A stretch of DNA of 64,000 nucleotides from Marinicellulosiphila megalodicopiae (GCF_045862395.1 NZ_AP023087.1:310001-374000); one strand, 5' to 3'; positions 8,785 through 18,491 are shown, numbered from the stretch's first letter. Program-made: numbers and translations. The notes: a model not told the origin generated them from the letters alone.

Positions 8785-8852
8785 TATTCGTTATTCGCTT
8801 TTTTTGATCACAGTGTTTTAATCGTAACCTGTGATCATTTTTTGTGAAATGG

Positions 8853-9200
8853 TTATGAATTTAACTCAGTAATATGCCATAGTTCACCTGCAGGGCCCCA
8901 CAGATAAATTACCTTTCCCCAGTGCTCTTGTTTAATGGGTTCAAACTTAAATGTGATGTCTTTGATTTGTTGAATAGTATTTAAGGCAGCTTGAATGTCT
9001 TTTACGATTAACTGCATCATTAAATTTTGAGCAAATTCTTGATTGAAATGGTTTTGCAGAAAAAACGTGACCCCACCATTTACAAAAATCGCCAACTCAT
9101 CATTTACTTCTGTTTTGTTAAATCCTAATGCTTCATAAAACCGACTCGACTCTTGAAAGTTTAGGCTGGGTATAAATAATCTTAAATCTTCAGCTTGCAT
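8853..9200 (-). CDS. VOC (glyoxalase/bleomycin-resistance fold) protein
   Basis: 115 residues, one VOC module pair. The N-terminal strand and helix (LRLFIPSLNFQESSRFYEAL, then GF) and the closing strand WHITELNS are typical. A terminal Glu in HITE and an N-terminal aromatic strand could hold a metal, but the function (isomerase, dioxygenase or binding protein) cannot be read from sequence. The start has GAGGCG upstream. It stands alone, with REP-like repeats behind it. Confidence 0.8.
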   Translation of the reverse strand: MQAEDLRLFIPSLNFQESSRFYEALGFNKTEVNDELAIFVNGGVTFFLQNHFNQEFAQNLMMQLIVKDIQAALNTIQQIKDITFKFEPIKQEHWGKVIYLWGPAGELWHITELNS

Positions 9201-9260
9201 GTGGCGCCTCTTTGTAAAATAACGGTCGTTTTAAGTGTGTTGTTTATAGTTTGTTGTTTT

Positions 9261-9391
9261 AGCCTGGGGTCGGATCCATTTTTTCTAAAAGCCTTTGATT
9301 AATATGGATTGTTGAAAAAATGGATCTGACCCTCGGCTATTTTGCGATAGGTTTTGGTTGGGTGTTTAAAAAATGGATCTGACCCTCGGCT
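9261..9391. repeat. REP-like palindrome, copy 1 plus half copy
   Basis: AGCCTGGGGTCGGATCC with a T run (9261-9284) faces AAAAAATGGATCTGACCC and TCGGCT (9315-9338) as an imperfect inverted repeat. A second right half lies at 9368-9391. The same element recurs at 43080-43145 and 43720-43787. These are dispersed REP-like hairpins, possibly mobilised by a RAYT transposase such as the one at 52258-53244. Confidence 0.8.
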
Positions 9392-9410
9392 AATTTTTTA
9401 TTCTATTTTA

Positions 9411-9998
9411 TTAATAATCCAGTCCGACTTGGGCTTTTACTCCGTTATCAAAGGCGTGTTTGATGCTTTTGATTTCGCTTACTGTGTCTGCAAGTTCTAT
9501 TAACGCTTCGTTTGCGCCACGCCCTGTTATGACGATGTGTTGATTTTCTGGGCGGTTTTTTATGGCTTGGTAGGCTTCGTTATGATCGATGTAATCAAAG
9601 TTGAGCATGTAGGTTAACTCGTCTAATACCACCATATCTACGTTTGAATTTTGTAGGTTTTTAAGTGCAAATTGCCATACTTTTTGACAGGCTTGTTTGT
9701 CGGTTTCTTTGTTTTGTGTGTCCCATGTGAAGCCGGTTGCCATAACTGAAAACTCAACGCCCGCTGCTTCTAGTAAGTCTCTTTCGCCGCAAGCCCATGT
9801 GCCTTTAATGAACTGGCATACTTTTACGTTTAGTCCGTGACCGGTTGCTCTTGCTGCTGTGCCAAATGCTGAGGTTGATTTGCCTTTTCCGTCGCCCGTT
9901 ATTAACACAACCAAGCCTTTTTCGATATTGGCTTTTTCAATGCGTTTGTCGATGGCTTGTTTGATGTTTTGCATTTTTTGTTGGTAGGTTTTTGCCAT
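9411..9998 (-). CDS. cobO: corrinoid adenosyltransferase CobO/BtuR
   Basis: 195 residues, almost the same length as E. coli BtuR. The P-loop ITGDGKGKSTSAFG lies near residues 33-46, and VVLDELTYML near 121. The enzyme transfers the adenosyl group of ATP to reduced corrinoids to make coenzyme B12 forms. No other cobalamin genes are nearby, so salvage of imported corrinoids is likely. It is a monocistronic gene in the same direction as cysK, 277 bp downstream of the cysK stop. Confidence 0.93.
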   Translation of the reverse strand: MAKTYQQKMQNIKQAIDKRIEKANIEKGLVVLITGDGKGKSTSAFGTAARATGHGLNVKVCQFIKGTWACGERDLLEAAGVEFSVMATGFTWDTQNKETDKQACQKVWQFALKNLQNSNVDMVVLDELTYMLNFDYIDHNEAYQAIKNRPENQHIVITGRGANEALIELADTVSEIKSIKHAFDNGVKAQVGLDY

Positions 9999-10224
9999 GT
10001 TGATCTCGAAAGTTGGTATAAGTGGGAAAGTAGGAGTAAAGCGCTATGTTTTACATTTGTGTTGCTATAACCGTAACTGTTTGATTTTAAATGGTTTTTA
10101 ACAATAGCAAATCTTACTCGAATATTGCATGTATTGTACTATTTATCATGGCTTTGCGGGGTTTGTAAAAAATGTGTTGAATGCTGCAACAACAATTTAA
10201 AACATAGCCAATTTTTTATATTGC

Positions 10225-10254
10225 CAATAAAAACGCCCATCAGATGACGGGCGT
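10225..10254 (-). terminator. rho-independent terminator of cysK
   Basis: ACGCCC at 10233-10238 pairs with GGGCGT at 10249-10254. On the minus strand the stem is followed by TTTTTATTGG. It lies 22 bases after the cysK stop. Between here and the cobO start (9999-10224) there is only promoter-type AT-rich DNA. Confidence 0.85.
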
Positions 10255-10275
10255 GTGGTCTTGCTTTATATGGGG

Positions 10276-11244
10276 TTATTGAGCCATTTCTAATTCAGTA
10301 AACATACCATCAAACAAGATTGTGGATAAGTAACGCTCACCGCTGTCTGGCAAGATCACTACAATTACTTTGTCTTTGTTAGCAGGATCATTTGCTACTT
10401 TAATAGCCGCTGCAACGGCTGCACCTGACGAAATACCCGCCAAAATACCTTCTTTTTCCATTAATGCACGTGCAGTCGCAATGGCTTCGTCGTTGTCGAT
10501 GCCCATTGTTAGATCAACTACTGACAAATCTAAGTTTTCAGGAATGAAGTTAGCGCCAATACCTTGAATCTTATGAGGTGCAGGTGTGATCGCCTCTCCG
10601 TTCATTGCTTGTTGAATAATTGCAGAATCTTTTGGCTCAACCGCAATCGCTTGGATGTTTTTGCCTTGAGTGTGTTTGATATAACGACTGACACCAGAGA
10701 TTGTGCCGCCTGTGCCCACACCAGCTATAAAGATATCCACTTTACCGTCTGTGTCGTTCCAAATTTCTGGACCTGTGGTTTGTTCGTGAATGGCTGGGTT
10801 GGCTGGGTTTGAAAACTGCTGCAACAATACAAAGCTGTCATCGGCATCGGCAATTTCTTGTGCTTTGTCTAATGCGCCTTTCATGCCTTTTGCTGGCTCA
10901 GTAAGCACTAACTTAGCACCTAATGCTTTTAGAATTTTACGACGTTCTAATGACATTGAAGCAGGCATTGTTAAGGTTAATGGATAACCTTTAGCAGCAG
11001 CAACAAATGCTAATGCAATGCCTGTGTTACCTGATGTTGGTTCTACTAATTGTTTGCCTTTAGTTAAAATTCCATCTTTTTCAGCTTGTAAAATCATGTT
11101 AGCGCCAATTCGACATTTCACCGAGTTTGCAGGGTTGCGAGATTCGATTTTTAATAAAATCGTGCTCCCAGCAGGTGCCAGTTTATTTAATTTAACTAAC
11201 GGTGTATTACCTGTGCTCAAGCTGTTGTCTTCGAAGTAATTCAT
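10276..11244 (-). CDS. cysK: cysteine synthase A (O-acetylserine sulfhydrylase)
   Basis: 322 residues, PLP fold type II. The PLP lysine is in NSVKCRIGAN near residue 42, the substrate loop TSGNTG near 70, and the phosphate-binding GTGGTISGVSRYIK near 177. The KCRIG variant is the CysK form. It makes cysteine from O-acetylserine and sulfide in the cytoplasm. It is single-gene, with its own terminator, and diverges from the lipoprotein gene at 11435. Confidence 0.96.
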   Translation of the reverse strand: MNYFEDNSLSTGNTPLVKLNKLAPAGSTILLKIESRNPANSVKCRIGANMILQAEKDGILTKGKQLVEPTSGNTGIALAFVAAAKGYPLTLTMPASMSLERRKILKALGAKLVLTEPAKGMKGALDKAQEIADADDSFVLLQQFSNPANPAIHEQTTGPEIWNDTDGKVDIFIAGVGTGGTISGVSRYIKHTQGKNIQAIAVEPKDSAIIQQAMNGEAITPAPHKIQGIGANFIPENLDLSVVDLTMGIDNDEAIATARALMEKEGILAGISSGAAVAAAIKVANDPANKDKVIVVILPDSGERYLSTILFDGMFTELEMAQ

Positions 11245-11434
11245 AATATTCCTATTGGGTTGTGAGATTGCTGTAGTCTATCACGAGTAACTATTTGTGA
11301 AGCAAGTGTAATGTTGAGAATTATTTTGTAACGAACATCGCGATCTAACATGAAACTGGTTTAATTTTGACACTATTGTGCGTAATATTTGTCATGTTAT
11401 AAATGTTCCATAATCGGTTTTAATAGGTGATCAT

Positions 11435-12253
11435 ATGTTGATGCGTTATTTAGTCCTTTGTTTAAGCGCGCTGTTTTTTGTGAGCTGTCAGTTGCATGTT
11501 GCTGTAAAAGGCTTGCAAGAAGAATTAGTATTAATTGAAAACGAAACAGGCGAAAAACTTGTTTTGACTGACAATGAGTTGGTTTCTTTTGATCACGATT
11601 TTAGTGCATTTAGTGCATATAATGTGAGCATATTTAAAGAGTCTGGGCAAAAGTGCCATGTAGTTTATAAATCTGGTAGATTCAGTACACCCTATACAGA
11701 ATTAGAAGTAAACTGTCAGCCGATTGTTAGCGCGGAGTCATGTAATGATGAAGGCCCGCGAGTTTGTGTTCGAATTGAAAACGACATTACTTGCGAAGGG
11801 TGTTTACCACAGATTTATAAAACCTATCCAAACTTGTGTCAGGCGAACACCTCAGGATTAAATCCTATTTTTATTGGACTAGAAGAATGTCCGTTGCTTG
11901 ACGACAGTGTCGAATCTTCTAACGACGCACCCGCTGTTTTTATAGATACTGCAGTAGTGAAAGATCAGAAAATCACTGTCAACTCTGCCACATTTAGTGA
12001 AGATATCGTAACAATTGAAATTGAACACAATGGCGCATGTGGGTCAGATGATTATATTTTAGAGATTAATAAATTCGAATTAAATGACACATCATTAGAT
12101 TGGGCGCTGCAATATTCGCGTAATCATTGCGCTACATTAGAAACCAAAGCTATTTCATTTGATTTAAAACCAATAAGAGATTGGTACTTTCAAGTTAATG
12201 GGTTACAAACAGGCTCTATCGATTTGCCTGGAATCGGCACTTATCGCTTTTAA
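11435..12253 (+). CDS. secreted lipoprotein with Kazal-like cysteine-rich segment
   Basis: 272 residues. The signal peptide ends in a lipobox (ALFFVSC, Cys near residue 19; the ATG at 11441 is an alternative start). Residues about 100-150 hold a cysteine-rich block (PRVCVRI, ITCEGC, KTYPNLCQAN, EEC) that resembles a Kazal protease-inhibitor module, though the spacing is not canonical. The C-terminal 100 residues form a beta-rich domain with two more cysteines (HNGACGSDDY, RNHCAT). Its function is unknown; protease inhibition is an inference. A terminator follows. Confidence 0.65.
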   Translation: MLMRYLVLCLSALFFVSCQLHVAVKGLQEELVLIENETGEKLVLTDNELVSFDHDFSAFSAYNVSIFKESGQKCHVVYKSGRFSTPYTELEVNCQPIVSAESCNDEGPRVCVRIENDITCEGCLPQIYKTYPNLCQANTSGLNPIFIGLEECPLLDDSVESSNDAPAVFIDTAVVKDQKITVNSATFSEDIVTIEIEHNGACGSDDYILEINKFELNDTSLDWALQYSRNHCATLETKAISFDLKPIRDWYFQVNGLQTGSIDLPGIGTYRF

Positions 12254-12283
12254 ATAAAAGAATAATTTTCACCGTTTACAATA

Positions 12284-12319
12284 AAAAGTCAATTCAGAAA
12301 TGAAATTGGCTTTTTTTTT
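12284..12319 (+). terminator. rho-independent terminator
   Basis: AAAAGTCAATT pairs with AATTGGCTTTT across a short loop, followed by a run of nine T. It lies 31 bases after the lipoprotein stop. Confidence 0.85.
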
Positions 12320-12446
12320 AAACACTCCATTTTCAGAGAAGTTGACACATACAAATGTTATTTAAAAAATAACTATTTAAGAACATTGATTTTTAGTCAT
12401 TAAATGGATATTTTGCAGTCAGTTTTTTACATTTTCAGGAATTAAC

Positions 12447-13409
12447 ATGATTAAAAAAATAGGTGTGTTAACCAGCGGAGGAGATGCACCTGGTATGAAT
12501 GCAGCCATACGTGCAGTAGTGCTTATGGCATTAAACAAAGGGTTAGAAGTGTGTGGCATACAAGATGGGTATTTAGGATTGCATCAAAATCGCATAATAG
12601 CCCTGCACAAAGAGGATGTGTCTGACATAATAAATCGAGGTGGAACATTTTTAGGAACCGCGCGCTTTCCAGATTTCAAACAAGAATCAGTTCGCCATGT
12701 CGCTATTGATAATTTAAAGACACACAAAATAGATGCATTGGTCGTTATTGGTGGTGATGGAACGTACATGGGAGCAAAAGCTCTGACACAAATGGGGGTT
12801 GCCTGTGTTGGTTTGCCAGGCACTATAGATAATGATATAGCAGGAACTGATTATACCCTTGGTTTTCATACCGCAATTAATACAGTATTAGATGCCATGG
12901 ATCGATTACGTGATACCTGCTCATCCCATCATCGAATTTCCATTGTTGAAATTATGGGGCGTTATTGCGGAGACCTTACCATTCAATCTTCAATTGCAGG
13001 TGGGGCGCAATTTACAATCGTACCTGAAAAAACATTTAATGAAGAAGAGTTATTGAATGCGATTCAGTTAAATTCAGCCAATAAAAGAAATCATGGCATC
13101 ATTGCCATTACTGAAAACATAACAGATGTAAAAGCCTTAGCAAAACGAATTGAATTAAAGACAGGTGTAGAAACACGAGCAACGATTTTAGGACACATAC
13201 AACGTGGTGGTTCACCCTGTGCATTCGACAGAATTTTAGCAAGCAAAATGGGGGCGTTTGCCGTTGAGATTTTAATTGATGGAGCCGGTGGGCGTTGTGT
13301 GGGAATTCAGTCTAATCAATTGGTTCATCATGATATTATAGATGCAATTGAAAACATGACACAGAAGTTTGATGAAAATGTATTTAATTTAACTAAAACG
13401 CTAGTTTAG
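12447..13409 (+). CDS. pfkA: 6-phosphofructokinase
   Basis: 320 residues, identical in length to E. coli PfkA. Motifs in order are GVLTSGGDAPGMNAAIRAVV (ATP site, residues 5-24), GGDGTYMGA near 103, PGTIDNDIAGTD (catalytic Asp, near 126), MGRYCGDLTI near 170 and GHIQRGGSPCAFD near 247. It phosphorylates fructose-6-phosphate, the committed step of glycolysis; the GGDG motif points to the ATP-dependent type. It is monocistronic; pgk of the same pathway is 13 kb away. Confidence 0.96.
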   Translation: MIKKIGVLTSGGDAPGMNAAIRAVVLMALNKGLEVCGIQDGYLGLHQNRIIALHKEDVSDIINRGGTFLGTARFPDFKQESVRHVAIDNLKTHKIDALVVIGGDGTYMGAKALTQMGVACVGLPGTIDNDIAGTDYTLGFHTAINTVLDAMDRLRDTCSSHHRISIVEIMGRYCGDLTIQSSIAGGAQFTIVPEKTFNEEELLNAIQLNSANKRNHGIIAITENITDVKALAKRIELKTGVETRATILGHIQRGGSPCAFDRILASKMGAFAVEILIDGAGGRCVGIQSNQLVHHDIIDAIENMTQKFDENVFNLTKTLV

Positions 13410-13427
13410 ACTATCGCTAGTGTTGTC

Positions 13428-13516
13428 CGCTAAGGTAGGTCGCTAAGGTAGGTCGCTAAGGTAGGTCACTAAGGTAGGTCACTAAGGTAGGTCGCTAAGG
13501 TAGGTCACTAAGGTAG
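13428..13516. repeat. 13-bp tandem repeat after pfkA
   Basis: The unit CGCTAAGGTAGGT occurs seven times head to tail, the last partial. The second base of the unit varies (CGC or CAC). It starts 19 bases after the pfkA stop. It is a minisatellite-like array with no coding frame. Confidence 0.9.
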
Positions 13517-13548
13517 AAAGTCAGCATTTCAAAATTAGTTAATCAGGT

Positions 13549-13588
13549 TTAAAAAGACGCAACATCGTATCCAACTTTGGTGCGTCTT
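13549..13588 (-). terminator. terminator of the 13603-14265 gene
   Basis: AAGACGCA (13554-13561) pairs with TGCGTCTT (13581-13588). Read on the minus strand, the stem runs into TTTTTAAACC. It lies just past the stop of the leftward secreted protein gene. Confidence 0.8.
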
Positions 13589-13602
13589 CATCAAATAAAA
13601 AA

Positions 13603-14265
13603 TTAATAATATTGAGTAATAAATTCCAGTTCTAAAGCAGAACCTTGCTTGCTCACTACTCTATATAAATGATAACTAGTCACATTTCTATATTTAATCC
13701 AATAGGAAATCTCCAGCATATCTCCTTTTAAATTCCACTGCCCATCACTAAAATAATGCGCGTCATTTGATGCAAGTACTTTGAATTCAGCTGTGCCGTT
13801 TGCGTATAATTTAAATGCTTCTCTATATCTTGCAGGTTGAAGCGAGTGAGAAAGTGGAACGTATAAACCTGCTTCACTCACTTCACCCCAAAGATCTTTT
13901 TGCCATTCACCAATTAAATGCTGTTCATCTAAATCCCAAAATTCGCAAGCAAATCTAATTTCCCAATCCAAGCATTGTGTATTGGGTGTCCAAGAATTAA
14001 TACAAGCCAGTCCATAGTTTGGTGACATTATTAATGGTTTTAACAATATGTCAGAACTGGTTTTACTTTCCACTTCTCTTGCTTGAATATCAATCGGGTT
14101 GCTACAGCCTATAGCGCTTTGTGAAAAATATTGTTTAAGCTCGTAATCTCCATTTCCTGATTGGTTGTCACGGTCTAGCCAATCGCTCCATATAACTGCT
14201 GATAATGCATTAAGTGAAAAACCTACCAAAAAAATTGATATTAGTGGTTTAATAAAAAGTTTCAT
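13603..14265 (-). CDS. secreted protein of unknown function
   Basis: I chose the ATG at 14265, which gives 220 residues and a clean signal peptide (MKLFIKPLISIFLVGFSLNA, cut near LSA) with GAGGATTC upstream; a longer frame to 14325 would bury it. The mature part has four cysteines (IGCSNP, LACINS, TQCLDW, ACEFWD) that may form disulfides, and a C-terminal lipocalin/META-like beta region (YFSDGQWNLKGDMLEISYWI). The family is not recognised. It probably acts in the periplasm or is secreted. Confidence 0.65.
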   Translation of the reverse strand: MKLFIKPLISIFLVGFSLNALSAVIWSDWLDRDNQSGNGDYELKQYFSQSAIGCSNPIDIQAREVESKTSSDILLKPLIMSPNYGLACINSWTPNTQCLDWEIRFACEFWDLDEQHLIGEWQKDLWGEVSEAGLYVPLSHSLQPARYREAFKLYANGTAEFKVLASNDAHYFSDGQWNLKGDMLEISYWIKYRNVTSYHLYRVVSKQGSALELEFITQYY

Positions 14266-14705
14266 CTTTGAATCCTCATAGAAAAGTAATTGCCGCCAAA
14301 TTTGACGGTGCCAGCATGGTAGCAATTGGAAATCAAATTAACAGTGTTAGAATTCTCATTTTATAGTTGGTTTATGAATATTGGAGAAAATAAATGAATG
14401 ATTGTGTATAGATAAATGTGGTTAATTTTTATAACTTTAAAATCTATAAAAAATACTTTCTTTACAACGTAATGTTTATATCAGTGGTGTAAATAAATAT
14501 TGAGATGTTTATGTATTTCATTGTGCTCTTCATTATTAAAATTTGAATCGACTCAGTACAATCTGTAGCTGTTTAGGTTTCGATCGGCAATATGTTCTTG
14601 CAATGCACGATATAAGCTATTTATGTAGCGATAAAATTTGAGTATGTGCTAAACAGTATCTGCTAAACAGTTGTGCTAAACAGTTGTGCTAAACAGTGGC
14701 ACAAA
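14266..14705. other. 440-bp intergenic interval with a 13-bp tandem repeat
   Basis: No gene is seen. At 14645-14697 the unit TGTGCTAAACAGT is repeated four times, the first two imperfect. The array sits immediately behind the stop of the porin-like gene at 14706. The rest is AT-rich promoter-type sequence. Confidence 0.7.
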
Positions 14706-15284
14706 TTAAAGTATAAATACGAAGCCAACTGTTGTGGCCATATCAAAAATTGAGTCCGTATCTAGATTGATGTATTGCTGAAGATAAATACCCCACTGAG
14801 CATCTGGTCCAGCAATTTTGGGTGTTAAATACACGACACTAGGGCTTAAGGTAAGTCCAAGTTTGTCTTGTTCATAATACTCAGGTTCACAGTCGACACA
14901 ATTTGTTGCACTTTTGCTTAACGATGTTGTAGATTTTATTAAATCAAGATTGAAAGTGATTTTTTGGTTAATTGAGTATGTGCCCCCAAGTGAAAGCCCT
15001 AAAAGAGTATGCGAGTAAGAGTGTGTAGGTGTAGGCGTTTGTTCTATATTTTCTGAAGCCATACCTCCTGCTAAAATGTTTAATCCCACTCTAAAATAAT
15101 TAATTTTCAAAAATGCTTTTAGATCTAGTGCAAATGCAGTGCTAGTATATTCATTTTCATTAGCGTGGCCTTTATCTAATAGGGAGGCGCCTGCACCGAC
15201 ATTAAAAATGATATTAGATGGGTCATTGGCTTGAGCAAAGTTTGATGAGATAAGTAGTAAAATAAGTGATGTTAAGATTTTCAT
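14706..15284 (-). CDS. small outer-membrane beta-barrel-like protein
   Basis: 192 residues: a signal peptide (MKILTSLILLLISSNFAQA) followed by alternating aromatic/hydrophobic strands typical of an 8-stranded barrel, ending in FVFIL (terminal hydrophobic residue). A CVDCEPEYYEQD loop may bind metal or form a disulfide. I do not recognise the exact family. It is probably outer-membrane and monocistronic. Confidence 0.6.
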   Translation of the reverse strand: MKILTSLILLLISSNFAQANDPSNIIFNVGAGASLLDKGHANENEYTSTAFALDLKAFLKINYFRVGLNILAGGMASENIEQTPTPTHSYSHTLLGLSLGGTYSINQKITFNLDLIKSTTSLSKSATNCVDCEPEYYEQDKLGLTLSPSVVYLTPKIAGPDAQWGIYLQQYINLDTDSIFDMATTVGFVFIL

Positions 15285-15392
15285 TTGAATTCCTATGTTT
15301 GTATAAGTTATTGATTAATAAAATTTAATACCAGTTGGTATGTTTGTAAAATATGAGCGTCCATGCTCAAAGGTAAAGTTATTCAGGGCTAC

Positions 15393-16727
15393 TCAAGAAT
15401 CTGAGCGTGCACCCCAAACATCTGAATTAATTTGTGTGTCATTACTTTCTTTTTTAGACTGTTTCTTTCTGTCCCTGTTTGTAGCTTTAGTATCATTTGA
15501 TGCTTGGGAGATTAACACATTTATTAATGCTTCATCAATCTCAAATCCTTCAACTTGTTCACGCTCTAATCGGAATTTATTTTTCTTTTCGATGATTCTA
15601 AAGTGATGATAATCTTCATGATCAATTAATGAAATAGCCAAACCTACTTCGCCTGCGCGACCACTTCGACCAATGCGGTGCATATAATCTAAAGGACTTC
15701 TTGGTAAATCAAAGTTAATGACAACAGGTAACTTTTCAATATCTAAACCACGGGCGGCAATGTCTGTTGCAATTAATACTTGAATGTCGCCATTTTTAAA
15801 TCCTTGTAATAATTGTGTTCGCGCGCCTTGTGTTTTGTCGCCATGAAATACCTGTGAGGTAATACCGCGTTTTGCAAGTTTATCAGCCAAATGATTACAG
15901 CCATGTTTTGCGTTTACAAAAATTAATGCCTGTCTAAAATTATGTTGTTTAATTAAGTGCGCCAAAACTGTGGTTTTTTCACCTTGATTCACTGTAAACA
16001 CGCGTTGTACTAATGTGCTGGCATCTTTGTCTTGTAATTGAATTTCTACAGGATTAATCAATAAAGATTGAGTCAGGGTTTGTACTTTTTCAGGAAACGT
16101 CGCTGAAAATAATAACGTTTGTTTTTGTTTAGGCAATAAGGCAAGTAACGCATTTAACTCGTCTGTAAAACCAAGGCTTAACATTCTGTCGGCTTCATCT
16201 AATACTAATGTTTGCACATGATCTAATTTAATTGCGTTACTTGAAATTAAATCTAACAATCGACCAGGAGTGGCCACTAAAATATCGCAACCTCCACGCA
16301 AAGTTAGCATTTGTTTATTAACCGATACACCACCAAATACCGCGTTGGTTTTAATCTGACCATTAAAATGTGCCGCATAAGATTGAATATTGTTTGCCAC
16401 CTGAGTAGCCAATTCACGCGTGGGTACCAAAATTAACGCCGCTGCAAAATTGCCTTTTTCATGCAAACCAGATGCAGACTGTTTGCTAAGTGCTTGCAAT
16501 ATAGGCAAAGCAAAAGCGGCGGTTTTACCCGAGCCAGTATTTGCACCAGCAATTAAATCCTTTCCTGCCAAAATACATGGAATCACCTGAGCTTGAATGG
16601 GGGTAGCAGTGTTGTATTCCAATTCATTTAAGCGTGCTAAAAGAGGGGCGATAAGACCCAGGTCGGTAAAGTTGGTTGGAATATTTGATGGATTTGATGG
16701 ATTTGATGGAGTAGTAGGCGACGTCAT
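15393..16727 (-). CDS. DEAD-box RNA helicase (RhlE-like)
   Basis: 444 residues with all helicase motifs: Q motif region (NTATPIQAQVIP), I ANTGSGKT, Ia PTRELA, GG, Ib TPGR, II DEAD, III SAT, V ATDIAARGLD and VI HRIGRSGRAG. It unwinds RNA, for example in ribosome assembly or cold response. The N-terminus is a low-complexity tract (TPSNPSNPSN) encoded by a 9-bp DNA repeat near 16690-16715, so its length may vary between strains. The C-terminal tail is basic and short. Assignment to RhlE rather than SrmB or DbpA is uncertain. Confidence 0.93.
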   Translation of the reverse strand: MTSPTTPSNPSNPSNIPTNFTDLGLIAPLLARLNELEYNTATPIQAQVIPCILAGKDLIAGANTGSGKTAAFALPILQALSKQSASGLHEKGNFAAALILVPTRELATQVANNIQSYAAHFNGQIKTNAVFGGVSVNKQMLTLRGGCDILVATPGRLLDLISSNAIKLDHVQTLVLDEADRMLSLGFTDELNALLALLPKQKQTLLFSATFPEKVQTLTQSLLINPVEIQLQDKDASTLVQRVFTVNQGEKTTVLAHLIKQHNFRQALIFVNAKHGCNHLADKLAKRGITSQVFHGDKTQGARTQLLQGFKNGDIQVLIATDIAARGLDIEKLPVVINFDLPRSPLDYMHRIGRSGRAGEVGLAISLIDHEDYHHFRIIEKKNKFRLEREQVEGFEIDEALINVLISQASNDTKATNRDRKKQSKKESNDTQINSDVWGARSDS

Positions 16728-16972
16728 TAAATTTAAAGCTCAAAAAGGTAATTGCTGGATATTTTAACTGATTTGTTAGTGGGTTTGTTGAATTAAATTT
16801 ACGCATTCTATTTAAGGACTGTCTAAGTGAAAAATTACTTTCTATCTAGTAAAAAAATTCATTTAAACGCAAGAACACTATTCGGGTATTGAAAGCATGG
16901 AGATATCATCAAAAATCACTATAATAGCCGATGTTTTTAACATTAAATATCAATACAACACTGGGAATTAAA

Positions 16973-17563
16973 ATGAAAAAATTATTATTAATAGCAAGTT
17001 TGAGTGCAATCAGCACGTTATCTGTGGCAGATAACATTGGCGAAAATTATGAGAAAGGCGGTTTTATTTTAGATGGATACGGATATTTATCTAGTAATGA
17101 AGATTATAAATCGTCAAGCTTTTATGGATCTACTTCTTTTTTAGTAGCCGATGGACTTTCTTTTGGGGTGAATTTAGGTAAATACAAATATTCATCAAAA
17201 TTAAGTGATTATTATTCAGGGGACGTTACCATTGGAACGTCTATTCAATATGCTTTTGGTTATGATGCAGCGGCGGATACGGGATTGGTTTATTCGTTAG
17301 GCACTTCAGTTTCATATCAAATGAATAGTAATGATACTGATACTGCGAATCCTGAAATGCTTGGCGGCCCTTTTTTTAGAGTTGACTATTTTCTAGCACC
17401 AAGAATCAGCTTTTATTCTCGAGTTAATCGTTTTACGTCAATAAGTCTTGATCCAAATATTGTTGAATTTGAAGATGCTATTTATTATATCGACAGCATT
17501 TCATTCGGTATTAGTTATAGCTTTGCCAATAAAGATATTACTTGGAATAATGTAACTAAATAA
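16973..17563 (+). CDS. outer-membrane beta-barrel-like protein
   Basis: I chose ATG 16973, which gives 196 residues with a signal peptide (MKKLLLIASLSAISTLSVAD); the frame extends to 16931 but would hide it. The mature protein has alternating strands rich in Y, F and S (GGFILDGYGYLSS, ISFGISYSFA), as in small barrels. It may be a porin-like or OmpA-barrel-like protein; the family is not recognised. A terminator follows. Confidence 0.6.
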   Translation: MKKLLLIASLSAISTLSVADNIGENYEKGGFILDGYGYLSSNEDYKSSSFYGSTSFLVADGLSFGVNLGKYKYSSKLSDYYSGDVTIGTSIQYAFGYDAAADTGLVYSLGTSVSYQMNSNDTDTANPEMLGGPFFRVDYFLAPRISFYSRVNRFTSISLDPNIVEFEDAIYYIDSISFGISYSFANKDITWNNVTK

Positions 17564-17573
17564 ATATCAAAAT

Positions 17574-17604
17574 CAAAAACCAAGTAAGGATGCTTGGTTT
17601 TTTA
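17574..17604 (+). terminator. rho-independent terminator
   Basis: AAAACCAAG and CTTGGTTTT form a nine-base stem with loop TAAGGATG, followed by a T run, 13 bases after the stop of the barrel gene. Confidence 0.88.
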
Positions 17605-17840
17605 TTCACTTCTAATATTTTATTAAAACTGACAAATGAGTATTCTGAATCTATTTACTTTTAATATTTTGATTCATGATTTGTATGTCAAATGTATAAT
17701 TTAAAATAATTTAGACAGTAAGCTGACAATACTCACCAGTTTCAACAATACACATTAAATTATACGTACTAATGTATTTTTCAAAATTGATTTTGAGCGT
17801 GTTTGTCTGTATAACGTGTTTTTTAAAATAGGAATGACCG

Positions 17841-18491
17841 ATGAAAAAAATTATAACTGTATCCATAATGTGTTTACTTGCCACTGCGTGTTCGACTTCA
17901 AGCACTAAATCGACTTCTGTAAAATCTGCTACTACGACTTCATCGACACCCTCATCGACAAGTTCAGTCTCAGACGAAACAAGAGAAAAACGAATCGCGG
18001 TATTTGATTGTTTTATGCAATGGGATTATATGCTGTACGGATATGCATTAAAAAAAGAAGGGTTTTCTCAATCGGATACTGAACAATATTTCATCAATGA
18101 AATAGAAAAAAATTCTGAATCGAATGTCGCCAGCCCGCTTAGTGATTCTATTAGAAAAGGTGTTAAATATATTTTTAAAAATGGTGATGAAGAACAAGCT
18201 ATTTATGCCATTACTGAATCCATTCGATCTGGTTTTAATAGTTGTTTAGTGACAAATAAAATTGAAAAAAATAGAGATATACAATTAGCACTTGATATAG
18301 CTGAAAATGTCACAATTGTAACTATTGCTAAAAATAAAGGCCTTAGTCAGTCCGACATGATTAATATATTAGGTGAAAACAATGTGTTTGTTTCATCAGG
18401 AATGATTGAAAAAATTTATAAGGAAGATGATTTTAATGCAGGTACTTTTCGCTTAGGAATATGGAGGAGTACAATTTCTAAGGTGAAATAA
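17841..18491 (+). CDS. lipoprotein of unknown function
   Basis: 216 residues. The signal peptide with lipobox (CLLATAC, Cys17) is followed by a Ser/Thr-rich linker of about 35 residues (for example STKSTSVKSATTTSSTPSST) and then a mostly helical domain with two cysteines (FDCFMQWDY, NSCLVTN). AGGA lies upstream of the ATG. No family is recognised. It is probably anchored to the outer membrane. It ends at its own terminator. Confidence 0.6.
   Translation: MKKIITVSIMCLLATACSTSSTKSTSVKSATTTSSTPSSTSSVSDETREKRIAVFDCFMQWDYMLYGYALKKEGFSQSDTEQYFINEIEKNSESNVASPLSDSIRKGVKYIFKNGDEEQAIYAITESIRSGFNSCLVTNKIEKNRDIQLALDIAENVTIVTIAKNKGLSQSDMINILGENNVFVSSGMIEKIYKEDDFNAGTFRLGIWRSTISKVK

Larger units (their letters stand above)
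7927..8852. other. 925-bp gene-poor interval
   Basis: No convincing full gene is present. It contains a 10-bp tandem repeat (8293-8347) and a short open stretch at 8635-8784. Several poly-T and poly-A runs occur, without a clear terminator hairpin. The composition is AT-rich like the rest, and it may be the site of a decayed gene. Confidence 0.5.

Noticed and set aside
11435..12253. Certain Kazal-type protease inhibitor
   Set aside because: The KTYPNLCQAN block is suggestive, but cysteine spacing differs from the canonical domain, so only 'Kazal-like' is stated.
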